A stretch of DNA of 64,000 nucleotides from Aristaeella lactis (GTDB lineage Bacteria; Bacillota; Clostridia; Christensenellales; Aristaeellaceae), in the NCBI RefSeq assembly GCF_018118585.1, contig NZ_CP069421.1, positions 558,001 to 622,000 of the forward strand. Direction: 5' to 3'. Below, piece by piece: positions 26,208-35,900 of the stretch (positions within the stretch are counted from its first letter, which is position 1; the number at the start of each line of letters is the position of its first letter). The position numbers were made by a program, and so were the translations under genes. The notes under the pieces were generated by a model. The model saw nothing but the letters and a program-made list of their open reading frames with translations, was not told the origin of the DNA and searched no databases.

Positions 26208-26699
26208 ATGAAGCTTGACGTATCGGATGCTTTATCCCATCCCGGACAGGAGTACCTTTTCTCGGGTTCGCAGGCCATTGCGGACCAGGAGATAGGCGGC
26301 GACACAGTCAGGATTGACGAGTGTGCCGTGGAGGGTGTTTTCCTGTCAGATGAAGACGGAAACATTTCGGTGAGAGGCAAGCTCAGGACCGTTGCCCATG
26401 CTCCCTGCGCCAACTGCCTGGAGGACGCGCAAGCCGAAGTCGAAAACGAATTCGACGAGGTGTTCCGCAGGAACGGCGATATGGAGGATAATGAGATCTT
26501 TGCCTATGAAGGGCATGAGATCGAACTGGACAAACTGGTTATGTCATACGCCGTCATGGCTCTGCCGATCCGCTTTCTCTGCAGAGAGGATTGTCCGGGC
26601 TTTGAATACAGGGACCCGGAAGCAGTTCCTTCCGAACCGGGCGTACAATATCCGTTCGCAGGACTGCAGCAATTGCTTCAAGACAATGAGGAGGTGTGA
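26208..26699 (+). CDS. YceD/DUF177 family protein
   Basis: The 163-residue protein matches the DUF177 family: VEGVFLSDEDGNISVRGKL, CANCLEDAQAEVENEFDEVF, and IRFLCREDCPGF near the C-terminus. The family contains Cys pairs and is nearly always directly upstream of rpmF, as here (3-base gap). In plants and bacteria related proteins are linked to 23S rRNA accumulation. It is first in the transcript behind a perfect promoter, giving high expression with L32. Confidence 0.92.
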   Translation: MKLDVSDALSHPGQEYLFSGSQAIADQEIGGDTVRIDECAVEGVFLSDEDGNISVRGKLRTVAHAPCANCLEDAQAEVENEFDEVFRRNGDMEDNEIFAYEGHEIELDKLVMSYAVMALPIRFLCREDCPGFEYRDPEAVPSEPGVQYPFAGLQQLLQDNEEV

Positions 26700-26702
26700 A
26701 TC

Positions 26703-26897
26703 ATGGCTCTTCCGAAGGGGAAAATCTCTAAGGCTCGCAAGCACAGCCGCCGCGCCAACTGGAAGCTCACACTGCCGGGAATCGGCAAGTGCCCGCAGTG
26801 CGGTCAGATGAAGCTGTCTCATCGCGTGTGCAAGAATTGCGGTTATTATAACGGCGTCCAGGTCGTCGTCAATAAGGACGAAGAGAAGAACGCCTGA
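26703..26897 (+). CDS. rpmF: 50S ribosomal protein L32
   Basis: This 64-residue ribosomal protein has [22 protein letters not shown]-type sequence and two zinc-ligand pairs, CPQC and CKNC, i.e. the zinc-containing (C+) form. The start follows yceD by three bases, with a GAGGTG overlapping the yceD end as ribosome site. A terminator hairpin lies 37 bases after the stop. Confidence 0.97.
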   Translation: MALPKGKISKARKHSRRANWKLTLPGIGKCPQCGQMKLSHRVCKNCGYYNGVQVVVNKDEEKNA

Positions 26898-26934
26898 TTG
26901 TCGACTGCATTTTTGGCCAAGGATTAAAGAATCG

Positions 26935-26967
26935 CAGCTCCGCCCATCAGGGTTGGAGCTGTTTCTT
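26935..26967 (+). terminator. Terminator after rpmF
   Basis: CAGCTCC (26935-26941) pairs with GGAGCTG (26955-26961) around a 13-base loop, followed by TTTCTT. Confidence 0.6.
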
Positions 26968-26993
26968 CTATTTACCGGAGAGGGAGGATTACC

Positions 26994-29648
26994 ATGGAAA
27001 AGAAAATGAGCGGCGCTGATATGGCGACCCGGTTCAATCCCCAGGAGATCGAAGCGGACATTTATAAAGCATGGGAAGAATCCGGCGCGTTTACCGCGCA
27101 CAGGGTTGAGGGAAAGAAACCCTTTACCATCGTCATGCCTCCGCCCAACATTACCGGCCAGCTGCATATGGGCCATGCCATGGACTGCATCATGCAGGAT
27201 GCCCCGATCCGGTACCACCGGATGAAGGGTGATCCTACCCTGTGGCTGCCCGGTACGGACCATGCCGCGATTGCCACGGAAGTGAAGATTGTGGAAGCCA
27301 TGGCGAAGGAAGGCCTGACCAAAGAGGGGATCGGCCGTGAAGCTTTCCTGGAGCGGGCCTGGAACTGGAAGAAGGAATACGGCGGCCGTATCGTGCACCA
27401 GCAGCGGAAGATGGGTATCAGCTGCGACTGGACGCGGGAACGGTTCACCATGGATGAAGGCTGCAGCCGTGCTGTACGCGAAATGTTTGTCAGCCTGTAT
27501 GAAAAGGGACTGATCTACCGCGGCAACCGGATGATCAACTGGTGTCCTGCCTGCCAGAGCGCCATCAGCGACGCAGAAGTGGTATACAAAGATGTGCCGA
27601 GCCATCTGTGGCATATCCGCTACCCCGGTGCTGACGGAAGCGAAGGCGTTGTGGTGGCCACCACCCGTCCCGAGACCATGCTGGGCGATACCGGCGTGGC
27701 TGTGAACCCTGCCGATGAGCGGTATACCGACCTGGTGGGCAAGAACGTGATCCTGCCTATTATGAACAAAGAGATTCCCGTGGTCGCGGATGACTATGTG
27801 GAAATGGAATTCGGCACCGGCGCGGTGAAGATGACCCCTGCCCACGACCCGAACGACTTTGAAGTCGCCCAGCGGCATAACCTGGAGATTATCACAGTGA
27901 CCAATGACGATGGCACCATGAATGAAAACGCCGGACGTTTCGCCGGCATGGATCCCATGGAATGCCGGAAGGCTGTTGTGGAAGAACTGGACAAGCTGGG
28001 CCTGCTGGTAAAGATCGAGGACTACAGCCATAATGTAGGCTTCTGCTACCGCCACGGGGATACCCCTGTGGAACCCCGGCTGAGTGAACAGTGGTTCGTG
28101 AAGATGAAGACCCTGGCTGAGCCGGCTATCGCCGCGGTGAGGGAAGGCCGGACGAAGTTTGTGCCGGAACGGTTCAGCAAGATGTACTATAACTGGATGG
28201 AGAACATCCGTGACTGGTGCATCAGCCGCCAGCTGTGGTGGGGCCACCGGATCCCCGTGTGGTACTGTGATGACTGCGGTGAACAGATTGTGAGCCGGGA
28301 AGATCCCACTGTCTGCCCGAAGTGCGGCGGCAAGCTGCGCCAGGATGAAGACGTGCTGGACACCTGGTTCTCCTCCGCCCTTTGGCCTTTCTCCACACTG
28401 GGCTGGCCGGACAACACCGAAGACCTGAAGTACTTCTATCCCACCAACATGCTGGTGACGGGTTGGGATATCATCACTTTCTGGGTATCCAGGATGATGG
28501 TTGCCGGTATCGAATGCATGGATGAGACGCCCTTTGAAACTGTGCTGATCCACGGACTGGTCCGGGATGAGCAGGGCCGGAAGATGTCTAAATCCCTGGG
28601 CAACGGTGTGGATCCGCTGGAAGTGATTGAGGAATACGGCGCCGACGCGCTGCGCTTCAGCCTGGTGATGGGCGTGAGCCCCGGAAATGACACCCGCTAC
28701 AGCAAGGACAAGGTGGAGGCTGCCCGGAACTTTGCCAACAAGGTCTGGAATGCCAGCCGGTTCGTGCTGATGAACGTGACGGAGCGGAAGGCCTTTGATC
28801 TGGCAAAGCTGGAGACAGCCGACAAATGGATCCTGACCCGGCTGCAGGAAGCTGTGAAGGATATTTCTGACCACATGGAGGAAGGCGACTTCGGTCTGGC
28901 TGCCACAAAGATCTATGACTTCGCCTGGAGCGAGTTCTGCGACTGGTATATTGAACTGAGCAAGTCCCGCCTGCTGGGTGAAGAAGGGGAGAGCAAAGAA
29001 ACGGTGAAGGCCGTTCTGCTCTTCGTGCTGGAGAACCTGCTGAAGCTGCTGCATCCCTATATGCCCTTCCTGACGGAACAGGTTTACAAGTACCTGCCCG
29101 GAACTGAAGGCTTCCTGATGCTCCAGAGCTGGCCGGAATACAAAGAAGAGTATGTGTTCACGGCGGATGAGGAAAAGATGCAGGGCGTGATGGAGATCAT
29201 CCGCACGATCCGCAACCTGCGCAGCGAGATGAACGTGGCGCCTTCCAAGCGCACGCACCTCATGCTGCTGCCTGCCGACGGATGGGCTGATACCCTGCGC
29301 GGCGGCGAGGGCTATTTCAAAAAGCTGGCCGGAGCGGAACAGGTTGAACTGATCTCAGACCGCAGTGATGCAACCGGAAAGAACGTTTCCGCTGTTGTGG
29401 AAGCCGGTGAGCTTTTCATCCCGCTGGGAGACCTGGTGGACTTTGAAAAGGAAACCGCGCGCCTGACCAAGGAACTGGAAAACCTGAAGAAGGAAATGGC
29501 CCGTTCCAACGGTATGCTGAACAATGCCGGCTTTATCGCCAAGGCTCCCGCCCAGCTGGTCCAGCAGGAAAAGGATAAGCTGGAAGCTGCCAAGGCAAAG
29601 GCTGCCGCACTGGAGAACCGTATCGCGGAACTGAAAGAGAATCTATGA
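26994..29648 (+). CDS. valS: Valyl-tRNA synthetase
   Basis: This 884-residue class I synthetase charges tRNA-Val. The HMGH (HIGH-type) sequence is at residues 58-61 and KMSKS at 530-534. The editing domain (VVVATTRPETMLGDTGVAVNP) and the zinc-like CDDCGEQIVSREDPTVCPKCGG insertion are present, and the C-terminal coiled-coil tail (about 820-884) is typical of ValS. The start has AGGGAGG six bases upstream. No T-box is visible in the 96-base upstream region. The last four bases overlap folC (ATGA). Confidence 0.97.
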   Translation: MEKKMSGADMATRFNPQEIEADIYKAWEESGAFTAHRVEGKKPFTIVMPPPNITGQLHMGHAMDCIMQDAPIRYHRMKGDPTLWLPGTDHAAIATEVKIVEAMAKEGLTKEGIGREAFLERAWNWKKEYGGRIVHQQRKMGISCDWTRERFTMDEGCSRAVREMFVSLYEKGLIYRGNRMINWCPACQSAISDAEVVYKDVPSHLWHIRYPGADGSEGVVVATTRPETMLGDTGVAVNPADERYTDLVGKNVILPIMNKEIPVVADDYVEMEFGTGAVKMTPAHDPNDFEVAQRHNLEIITVTNDDGTMNENAGRFAGMDPMECRKAVVEELDKLGLLVKIEDYSHNVGFCYRHGDTPVEPRLSEQWFVKMKTLAEPAIAAVREGRTKFVPERFSKMYYNWMENIRDWCISRQLWWGHRIPVWYCDDCGEQIVSREDPTVCPKCGGKLRQDEDVLDTWFSSALWPFSTLGWPDNTEDLKYFYPTNMLVTGWDIITFWVSRMMVAGIECMDETPFETVLIHGLVRDEQGRKMSKSLGNGVDPLEVIEEYGADALRFSLVMGVSPGNDTRYSKDKVEAARNFANKVWNASRFVLMNVTERKAFDLAKLETADKWILTRLQEAVKDISDHMEEGDFGLAATKIYDFAWSEFCDWYIELSKSRLLGEEGESKETVKAVLLFVLENLLKLLHPYMPFLTEQVYKYLPGTEGFLMLQSWPEYKEEYVFTADEEKMQGVMEIIRTIRNLRSEMNVAPSKRTHLMLLPADGWADTLRGGEGYFKKLAGAEQVELISDRSDATGKNVSAVVEAGELFIPLGDLVDFEKETARLTKELENLKKEMARSNGMLNNAGFIAKAPAQLVQQEKDKLEAAKAKAAALENRIAELKENL

Positions 29649-30934
29649 GAACTGCCGAAGAGGTTGTAAATGAAATCCACTCCGCCCTGGGGGACGGAGA
29701 CAAGCAGGGGCTGCGGAATACCGCAGCCCTGCTTGAGGCTTTACAGGCATGGCCGGTATGCCCGGTGATCCATGTGGCCGGAACCAACGGCAAGGGCAGT
29801 GTATGCGCCATGCTGAGCAGCGTGCTGACAGCTGCCGGATACAAGGTAGGACTGTATACGTCTCCCTTTCTGCAGACCTACCGGGAACGGATCCGGATCA
29901 ACGGAATCCCGATCAGCGATGTACAGCTGGAACAATACGGAAACAGGACGCTGGACGCGGCGGAAAAGCTGAAACAGGACTGGAATTATCACTGTACGCC
30001 TTTTGAACTGGGAACAGCGCTGGCTTTCCATACTTTCCGGAGAGAGAGAGCAGACATTATCGTTTCCGAAACCGGTATGGGCGGACGGCTTGACCCGACC
30101 AACGCGGTTCCGGAACCGGCTGTCTGTGCCATTACGGCTATCGGAATGGATCATATGCAGTACCTGGGCAATACACTGCGGGAGATTGCCGGTGAGAAAG
30201 CCGGGATTATCAAACCCGGTGTTCCTGTTGTCTGCTATCCGCCGGAAGAGACTGAAGTCCGGAATGTGCTGAAACAGAAAGCACGCCAGTCCGAAGCGCC
30301 CCTGATCATTCCGGAAAAGGGCCAGATCAGGATCCGGGAGATCAATGCCCGGTATACCATCGCTGATTTCCGGACTGCCCGCAGGCAATATGACGGACTG
30401 AAGATCTCCCTGCCGGGAGAGCACCAGACGCTGAACGCGCTGGTGGCTCTCTGCATCCTGGATGAACTGGAAAAACAGGGAATCCGGATTCCGGAGGAGG
30501 CTGTTGCCAGCGGACTAGGGAATACCTTCTGGCCGGGGCGGCTGGAATGGTGCGGCAATATACTGATGGACGGCGCCCATAACGCGCAGGGAATCGCCGC
30601 TTTCCGCCGCTATGTTGATGAACAGCTGGAAGGCCGGAAAAAGGTGCTCCTGACGGGTGTGCTGAAGGAAAAACTGTCTGAGGAAATGCTTTCCGGACTG
30701 GCATCCGTTTCGGATACAGCGGTGACGGTGACACCGGACAGCCCCCGGGCGATGGAAGCGGAAGAACTTGCAGGTTTACTCCGCGGGAAGGGAATGGACG
30801 CCCGCACGGCGAAAAATCTGGAAGAGGGGCTGGAAAAAGCCAGGGACCTGGCCGGGAAAGACGGACTGGTACTGGCCACCGGAAGCCTGTACTTTATCGG
30901 GGCGATGAGGAGTGCCTTAGGCCTTAAGCCTTAA
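29645..30934 (+). CDS. folC: Folylpolyglutamate synthase / dihydrofolate synthase
   Basis: This 429-residue Mur-ligase-like enzyme adds glutamates to folate. The P-loop VAGTNGKGSVCAMLSSVL is near residue 40, followed by YTSPFLQTYRERIRING. GMGGRLDPTNAV and MDGAHNAQGIAAFRRYV are the other family motifs. The valS stop is overlapped by four bases, a common valS-folC pairing in Firmicutes. A short palindrome-rich segment follows the stop. Confidence 0.95.
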   Translation: MRTAEEVVNEIHSALGDGDKQGLRNTAALLEALQAWPVCPVIHVAGTNGKGSVCAMLSSVLTAAGYKVGLYTSPFLQTYRERIRINGIPISDVQLEQYGNRTLDAAEKLKQDWNYHCTPFELGTALAFHTFRRERADIIVSETGMGGRLDPTNAVPEPAVCAITAIGMDHMQYLGNTLREIAGEKAGIIKPGVPVVCYPPEETEVRNVLKQKARQSEAPLIIPEKGQIRIREINARYTIADFRTARRQYDGLKISLPGEHQTLNALVALCILDELEKQGIRIPEEAVASGLGNTFWPGRLEWCGNILMDGAHNAQGIAAFRRYVDEQLEGRKKVLLTGVLKEKLSEEMLSGLASVSDTAVTVTPDSPRAMEAEELAGLLRGKGMDARTAKNLEEGLEKARDLAGKDGLVLATGSLYFIGAMRSALGLKP

Positions 30935-30943
30935 GCCTAAGGC
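30914..30943. repeat. Palindromic segment at folC end
   Basis: GCCTTAGGC and GCCTAAGGC arms (9 bp) flank CTTAAGCCTTAA, and more TTAAGG copies follow. The folC stop lies inside. There is no T run, so it is not an ordinary terminator. Confidence 0.6.
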
Positions 30944-30993
30944 TTAAGGCAATGCAGAATTCAGAATTATTTTGGTTAGGGCGGACTGAAGAG

Positions 30994-31020
30994 TTGCCAA
31001 ACACTGAAGGTGTTTGGCAA
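30994..31020 (+). promoter_or_regulatory. Leader hairpin just before rsmH
   Basis: A perfect 11-bp stem, TTGCCAAACAC/GTGTTTGGCAA, with loop TGAAG, ends three bases before AGAGGA, the rsmH ribosome site. It is not a terminator because a purine-rich ribosome site follows. It could protect the message or control translation. Confidence 0.6.
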
Positions 31021-31037
31021 AAGAGAGGAAGAGACAA

Positions 31038-31985
31038 GTGGAGTTTCGGCATGAACCGGTGCTGCTGCAGGAAGTACTGCAGTGGATGAATGTCCGGCCG
31101 GACGGCGTATACTGCGACGGAACCCTGGGCGGCGGCGGACACAGCGAAGCGATCCTGAAAGCTTCCGGCGGCACCGCTGTGCTGTACGGAATCGACCGGG
31201 ACGAAACTGCCATCCGTGCCGCTTCGGAACGGCTGAAAGCGTACCCGGGATTCACGGCACTGCACGGTAATTTCCATGATGCCGCGGACCTGCTCGCACA
31301 GGCCGGTGCCGGTCCGCTGGACGGCGTGCTGCTTGACCTTGGCGTGTCCAGTCCCCAGCTGGACGTGGCGGAACGCGGATTCAGCTATCATGAGGACGCG
31401 CCGCTGGATATGCGGATGGACCGGAGCCGGGGCATCACGGCCGCGGATCTGTTGAATACAGCGGACGAACGGGAACTGACTTCTATTATCCGGGACTACG
31501 GAGAAGAAAAATGGGCGGCCAGGATTGCCCGGATCATCTGTGAACACCGGACACAGAAGCCCTTTGAAACCACCTTTGACCTGGTTCACGCTGTGGACGC
31601 GGCGATCCCGAAAGCTGTGAGGCGGAAAGAAGACGGACATCCGGCCCGCCGCACCTTCCAGGCGATCCGCATCGCGGTCAACGATGAACTGAAGCCGCTG
31701 GAACAGGCGCTGAAGGACCTGACTGACTGCCTGAAGCCCGGCGGCAGGATCTGCGTGATCACATTCCATTCCCTGGAGGACCGGATTGTGAAACGCTGCT
31801 TCAAGACACTGGAAAACCCCTGCATCTGCCCGCCGAAGGCACCGATCTGCACCTGCGGACGGAAACCTGTGGTTAAAGTACTGGCCGGAGGCGCCGTGGC
31901 GCCGACAGAAGAGGAAACAGAGCGGAATCCGCGGGCACGGAGCGCCAAACTCCGGGTGGCTGAGAAGAGAAATACGGAGGCATAA
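31038..31985 (+). CDS. rsmH: 16S rRNA (cytosine-1402 N4)-methyltransferase
   Basis: RsmH methylates N4 of C1402 in 16S rRNA near the P site. The 315-residue protein starts MEFRHEPVLLQEVL and has YCDGTLGGGGHSEAIL (SAM motif), LDLGVSSPQLD, and the C-terminal ITFHSLEDRIVKRCF. I chose the GTG at 31038, eight bases after AGAGGA, giving the standard MEF start instead of a TTG 24 bases upstream. In most bacteria rsmH sits in the cell-division/cell-wall cluster; here it stands alone with rsmI two bases downstream. Confidence 0.95.
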   Translation: MEFRHEPVLLQEVLQWMNVRPDGVYCDGTLGGGGHSEAILKASGGTAVLYGIDRDETAIRAASERLKAYPGFTALHGNFHDAADLLAQAGAGPLDGVLLDLGVSSPQLDVAERGFSYHEDAPLDMRMDRSRGITAADLLNTADERELTSIIRDYGEEKWAARIARIICEHRTQKPFETTFDLVHAVDAAIPKAVRRKEDGHPARRTFQAIRIAVNDELKPLEQALKDLTDCLKPGGRICVITFHSLEDRIVKRCFKTLENPCICPPKAPICTCGRKPVVKVLAGGAVAPTEEETERNPRARSAKLRVAEKRNTEA

Positions 31986-31987
31986 AC

Positions 31988-32845
31988 GTGGCGATTCTGT
32001 ATGTTGTGGCAACGCCAATCGGTAATCTGCAGGACCTTTCGCCCCGGGCAGCGGATACGCTCCGGAACGCTGACCTGATCATTGCCGAAGATACACGGGT
32101 AACCATGAAACTGTGCCAGGTTTTTGACCTGAAGGCAAAGCTTGTCAGCTGTCACAGGCATAATGAGGACAGCAAGGCAGCCGGACTGGCCGGAAAGATC
32201 CTGGAAGAGGATCTGACCGCGGCGCTGGTGACAGATGCGGGCACGCCCTGCATTTCCGATCCGGGATGTGAGGTGGTCAGGGAATGCGCGGAAGCAGGTA
32301 TCCCTGTGATCCCGGTGCCCGGATGCTGTGCAGGGATCGCGGCGGTTTCCATCAGCGGATTCGACGCGAGGGAATTTGCTTTTTACGGTTTCCTGCCGCG
32401 GGAGAAAAAGGATATCAAAGTGAAGCTGGAAGAGATCGCCCGGGGTGTAAAGATCGCGATCCTGCATGAATCTCCGTTCCGGATCATCGAACTGACGGAG
32501 ATCATCCGGGATACGCTGCCGGAGGCCAAACTGACGGTCTGCTGCGACCTGACCAAGCTGCATGAAAAGACGCTGCGGGGAACTCCGGATGAAGTGCTTA
32601 CAGCCCTGAAGGCCAATGAGAAGACGGAAAAAGGCGAGTACTGCGTGGTGCTGGATCTTCACGGGGTTTCCCTTCCGGAACCGGAAACAGAGGCGGCTGA
32701 ATGGCCGCCGGAAGCGAAGCTTGTTGAATTCATGAAACAGGGAATGAGCCTCCGGGAGGCACAGGATGCCCTGATCGCAAAGGGAGAAAAAAAGAACGCG
32801 GTCAAACAGGCGGCACTCACCCTGAAAAAGCTGTTCGAAGATTAA
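31988..32845 (+). CDS. rsmI: 16S rRNA (cytidine-1402 2'-O)-methyltransferase
   Basis: RsmI adds the 2'-O-methyl group to the same C1402 that RsmH modifies. The 285-residue protein has the tetrapyrrole-methylase-like opening LYVVATPIGNLQDLSPRA, AEDTRVTMKL, VTDAGTPCISDPG and VPGCCAG, all typical. The GTG start has GGAGG about eight bases before it. It follows rsmH by two bases and ends at a strong bidirectional terminator, so the two form an operon. Confidence 0.95.
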   Translation: MAILYVVATPIGNLQDLSPRAADTLRNADLIIAEDTRVTMKLCQVFDLKAKLVSCHRHNEDSKAAGLAGKILEEDLTAALVTDAGTPCISDPGCEVVRECAEAGIPVIPVPGCCAGIAAVSISGFDAREFAFYGFLPREKKDIKVKLEEIARGVKIAILHESPFRIIELTEIIRDTLPEAKLTVCCDLTKLHEKTLRGTPDEVLTALKANEKTEKGEYCVVLDLHGVSLPEPETEAAEWPPEAKLVEFMKQGMSLREAQDALIAKGEKKNAVKQAALTLKKLFED

Positions 32846-32861
32846 GGCTTCGAAAAGATTT

Positions 32862-32911
32862 CCGATATAAAAAGATCACCGTCCTGATGGACGGTGATCT
32901 TTTTATATCGG
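32862..32911. terminator. Long perfect bidirectional terminator
   Basis: Two 23-base arms (32862-32884 and 32889-32911) are perfectly complementary around TGAT. The stem contains A5/T5 runs on each side of GATCACCGTCC, so both strands have T tracts. It separates rsmI (plus) from the M16 protease gene (minus). Confidence 0.92.
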
Positions 32912-32918
32912 TTTTGAA

Positions 32919-35900
32919 TCAGTTTCCGTTCAGCTGGACGAAAACATCGGCCAGGTCCGCACGGCTGACAACCGCGTCCGGAGTATCCGTGGAGAATCCG
33001 GCACCAAGGGCTGTAAGGATATCACAGAACAGGTCTTCATGCAGTTCAGCATTCAGATCCTGGTCAGCGGAAACCAGACCATACTGCACCAGCGTTTCCT
33101 TGCAGGCTTCCGGATCGTTGGATCCGCCGCCGATCAGCATATACAGACCGCCGAGGAAGTCACCCACAGTGGCGGGTTCATCCGGCGTGAAGAGGCCTTC
33201 GTCCTTGGGCAGCATCATGCCGCTGGTAAACGCGGCATAGATGGCGTCATGATGTTCATGATCTTCCGCTACATCGGAGAAGGAAACCTGGGACAGGTCC
33301 TCGGTGTGGAAGGGATTTTGGATGGCATCATACATATCCTCGTTGGCCTGCAGGGTGCCGATAGGTCCGACGGTACCGCGGCATCCCTTTTCCATCAGGA
33401 GAGCATAGACCGAGGCGGCAGCCTTCACGCTCTCAGGCGTTACGCTCTTGCAGGCACGCATCTTCTGCACTTTGTCATCCTCCGGCACGCGGTGCAGGAC
33501 ATCGGTCATGGCAGCCACAGCGCCGGCCAGTTCACCGGCGGGCTTTGCCAGCTCTGAATAAACATTCATGATATAGCCGTCAATCTGATCCTGCGTCAGC
33601 TCCAGGGCCGCCATTTTTTCCGGAATGGAATCGTAAAGGTCAAAGGTCGCTTTGACATTGGGGTCTCTGTAGGAGATGAGGTACATGGCATCATCGTCAG
33701 CACCGCAGAAAACGGAGTAAGCGCCCATCTGGTCCCGCAGGACAGGGATAAGCAGCTGGTCCGAAACCAGGGAAGCGATCACATTGAGGGCATAATCCGG
33801 CTCGATTCCGATCTGGTTATAGGCGGCGCAATTCAGATTAAACTGGATGTTGCCGTCGACGGAAATACCTTCCCTGACCGGAGGGACCGGCAGGTCATAG
33901 ACCGGGCATTCACGCTCTTCGGAATTGATATCTGCGAAGAAGGAATCCACCAGAGGCGCGTTTGCCGCTATGGAAGCTTCATTGCCGGCAAAGGTGGCCA
34001 CAGCGCCGCTGCGGTTGGCCAGGAAAGACTGGACATTCTGCAGGCGGGCAACCACCTTTTCAGGCTCTGAAGCCATCTGCTGCTCCAGCTCTTCCAGGAA
34101 AGCGTAATAGGCAGTATAGTTCAGGTAATCATAATACCTTAACCGGGGACTGCCGACACCTTCCTGACGGGCATAAAGCGCTAAATAAGGCGTACTTGCG
34201 ATGGTGTTGCGCACATAGGATTTCTGGGCTGTGATCCGTTCGGAAAGCGTCTGGATGTCCGTAAACTGTGTATGGAACAGGACTTCTTTCATCAGGTCAT
34301 AACCGGCGGCCAGGTCATCATCCAGCGCGATCCACTCCGCAATCAGGTAGGAACGGACATCATCCTTTTCCGGAGTGCTGAAGGAATCCACACCAATGGT
34401 GCGTCCCATCAGATAGCGCCCCATGAGGACGGCAAGCTCTTCCTTGCTGTGAGCATCAGTATCCAGCTGGCCCATCAGACGGGTGAACAAACGCAGGTAA
34501 TGGATGTCTTCCTGGGGAAGGGTACGGGCGTCAAAGTACAGATCTGCTTTGCCAACGCCGTCCACACCGGCTACAGCGGTCATGCGGCGGACGCCGTCCG
34601 CACCGGTTTCATCGGTGATCTGATACTGACGGATTTCCTCGGGCAGGTCAGCAACGGAAACCGGGGTAAGGGCGGCGATCATTTCGCCGTTGTCATCTTC
34701 CTCTTCTTCGGCATGGGTGGCATCAATGACTGCCTGCTTTTCTTCTTCCGTCATACCGGCCTTGATCTCCGCCAGCCTGTCGGCAAGGGCAGCGTCCTGT
34801 TTTTCCTTCAGGCCGGGTTCGGGATAGGTGGTGGTCAGTGTATACAGCTCGGGATCCACATACCAGTCGGAGATGGCGGCGGTGAGCAGGCCTTTGGCGT
34901 TCTCATCCATGATATTGGCCTGGTCTTCTGTGGATTCGGCATAATCGAAGGGGTTGCCGGTGACCGCATAGTCATACGCAAAGTTCGCCATGACAGTATC
35001 GACCGGATTGCCGTTTTCCAGCGCCAGTTTGCTGTTCAGCAGCTGGGTGGTCACGATGGAATCCAGCTGAACCGGATCAAAGCCGTCCTGCGCGATCTGT
35101 TTCAGGGAGTCATTGACCACGGTACGGAAAGCTTCGGCATCTTCTGCATTGACATTGGTTGCCTCAAAGACAAGGGCGTCATCGGGGGCTGCAAGCTCGC
35201 GGCCGCAGGAGAAGGAACCGGCGGGGAAGGCTTTCTTCAGGTTCTGCATGAGCAGGGATCCTTCGTTGCCCAGAAGCTCCCAAACGTGGTCCACAGCACG
35301 CTGCTGCGCTTTATTGTCCTTCAGACCGGGGCAGATGATATAGTAGTAGATCACGGACTGATTGACCGTATCGGTACCCTCAGCGACAGCGTAGGGAACA
35401 CTGGTGACAACGGGCTCAGTGATCCGCGTATAGCCGCTGTCGGTGAAGGAGAATTCCTTCTTCTCATAGGGACTGAAGGCTTCGTCCAGCAGCTTCAGGA
35501 ACGCAGTGTAATCCTCAAAGGAACCGTACAGGAGGCAGATGCAGTTGGACGGATGATAAAAGGTGTCGTGGTAGTTTTTCAGAGCATCCCAGGTCATGTC
35601 CGGGATGGCTTCGGGCTTTCCGCCGTAGTTGTAAGTCAGGGCAGCACCGGGGAAAGTGACCAGGTTGGCATTGTCCATGGCGCTGCTCTCCAGCGTCATG
35701 GCGCCGGTCATTTCACTGTAAACGGTGCCGTTCAGCGTCAGGGGGCTGTCCATGTCCTCCATTTCATAACGCCAGGCTTCCGTGCGGTAGATGTCCTCAC
35801 GTTCCTTGACGATCGGATGCAGGCAGCAGTCTGTATAAAAATCCGCCAGGGCAAGCAGCTGCTCCTCAGAAAGGGACGCGACCGGATAGCTGGTCATGGC

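Noticed and set aside
26900-26993. T-box leader before valS
   Set aside because: The space is under 100 bases and only the rpmF terminator and a ribosome site are present; no T-box specifier or antiterminator sequence is visible.
26544-29258. 904-codon open frame on the minus strand
   Set aside because: Antisense to valS, which has HMGH and KMSKS motifs. No ribosome site or domain supports the opposite frame.
30914-30943. Palindrome after folC as a terminator
   Set aside because: No T run follows, and the stem is only nine bases with a 12-base loop.
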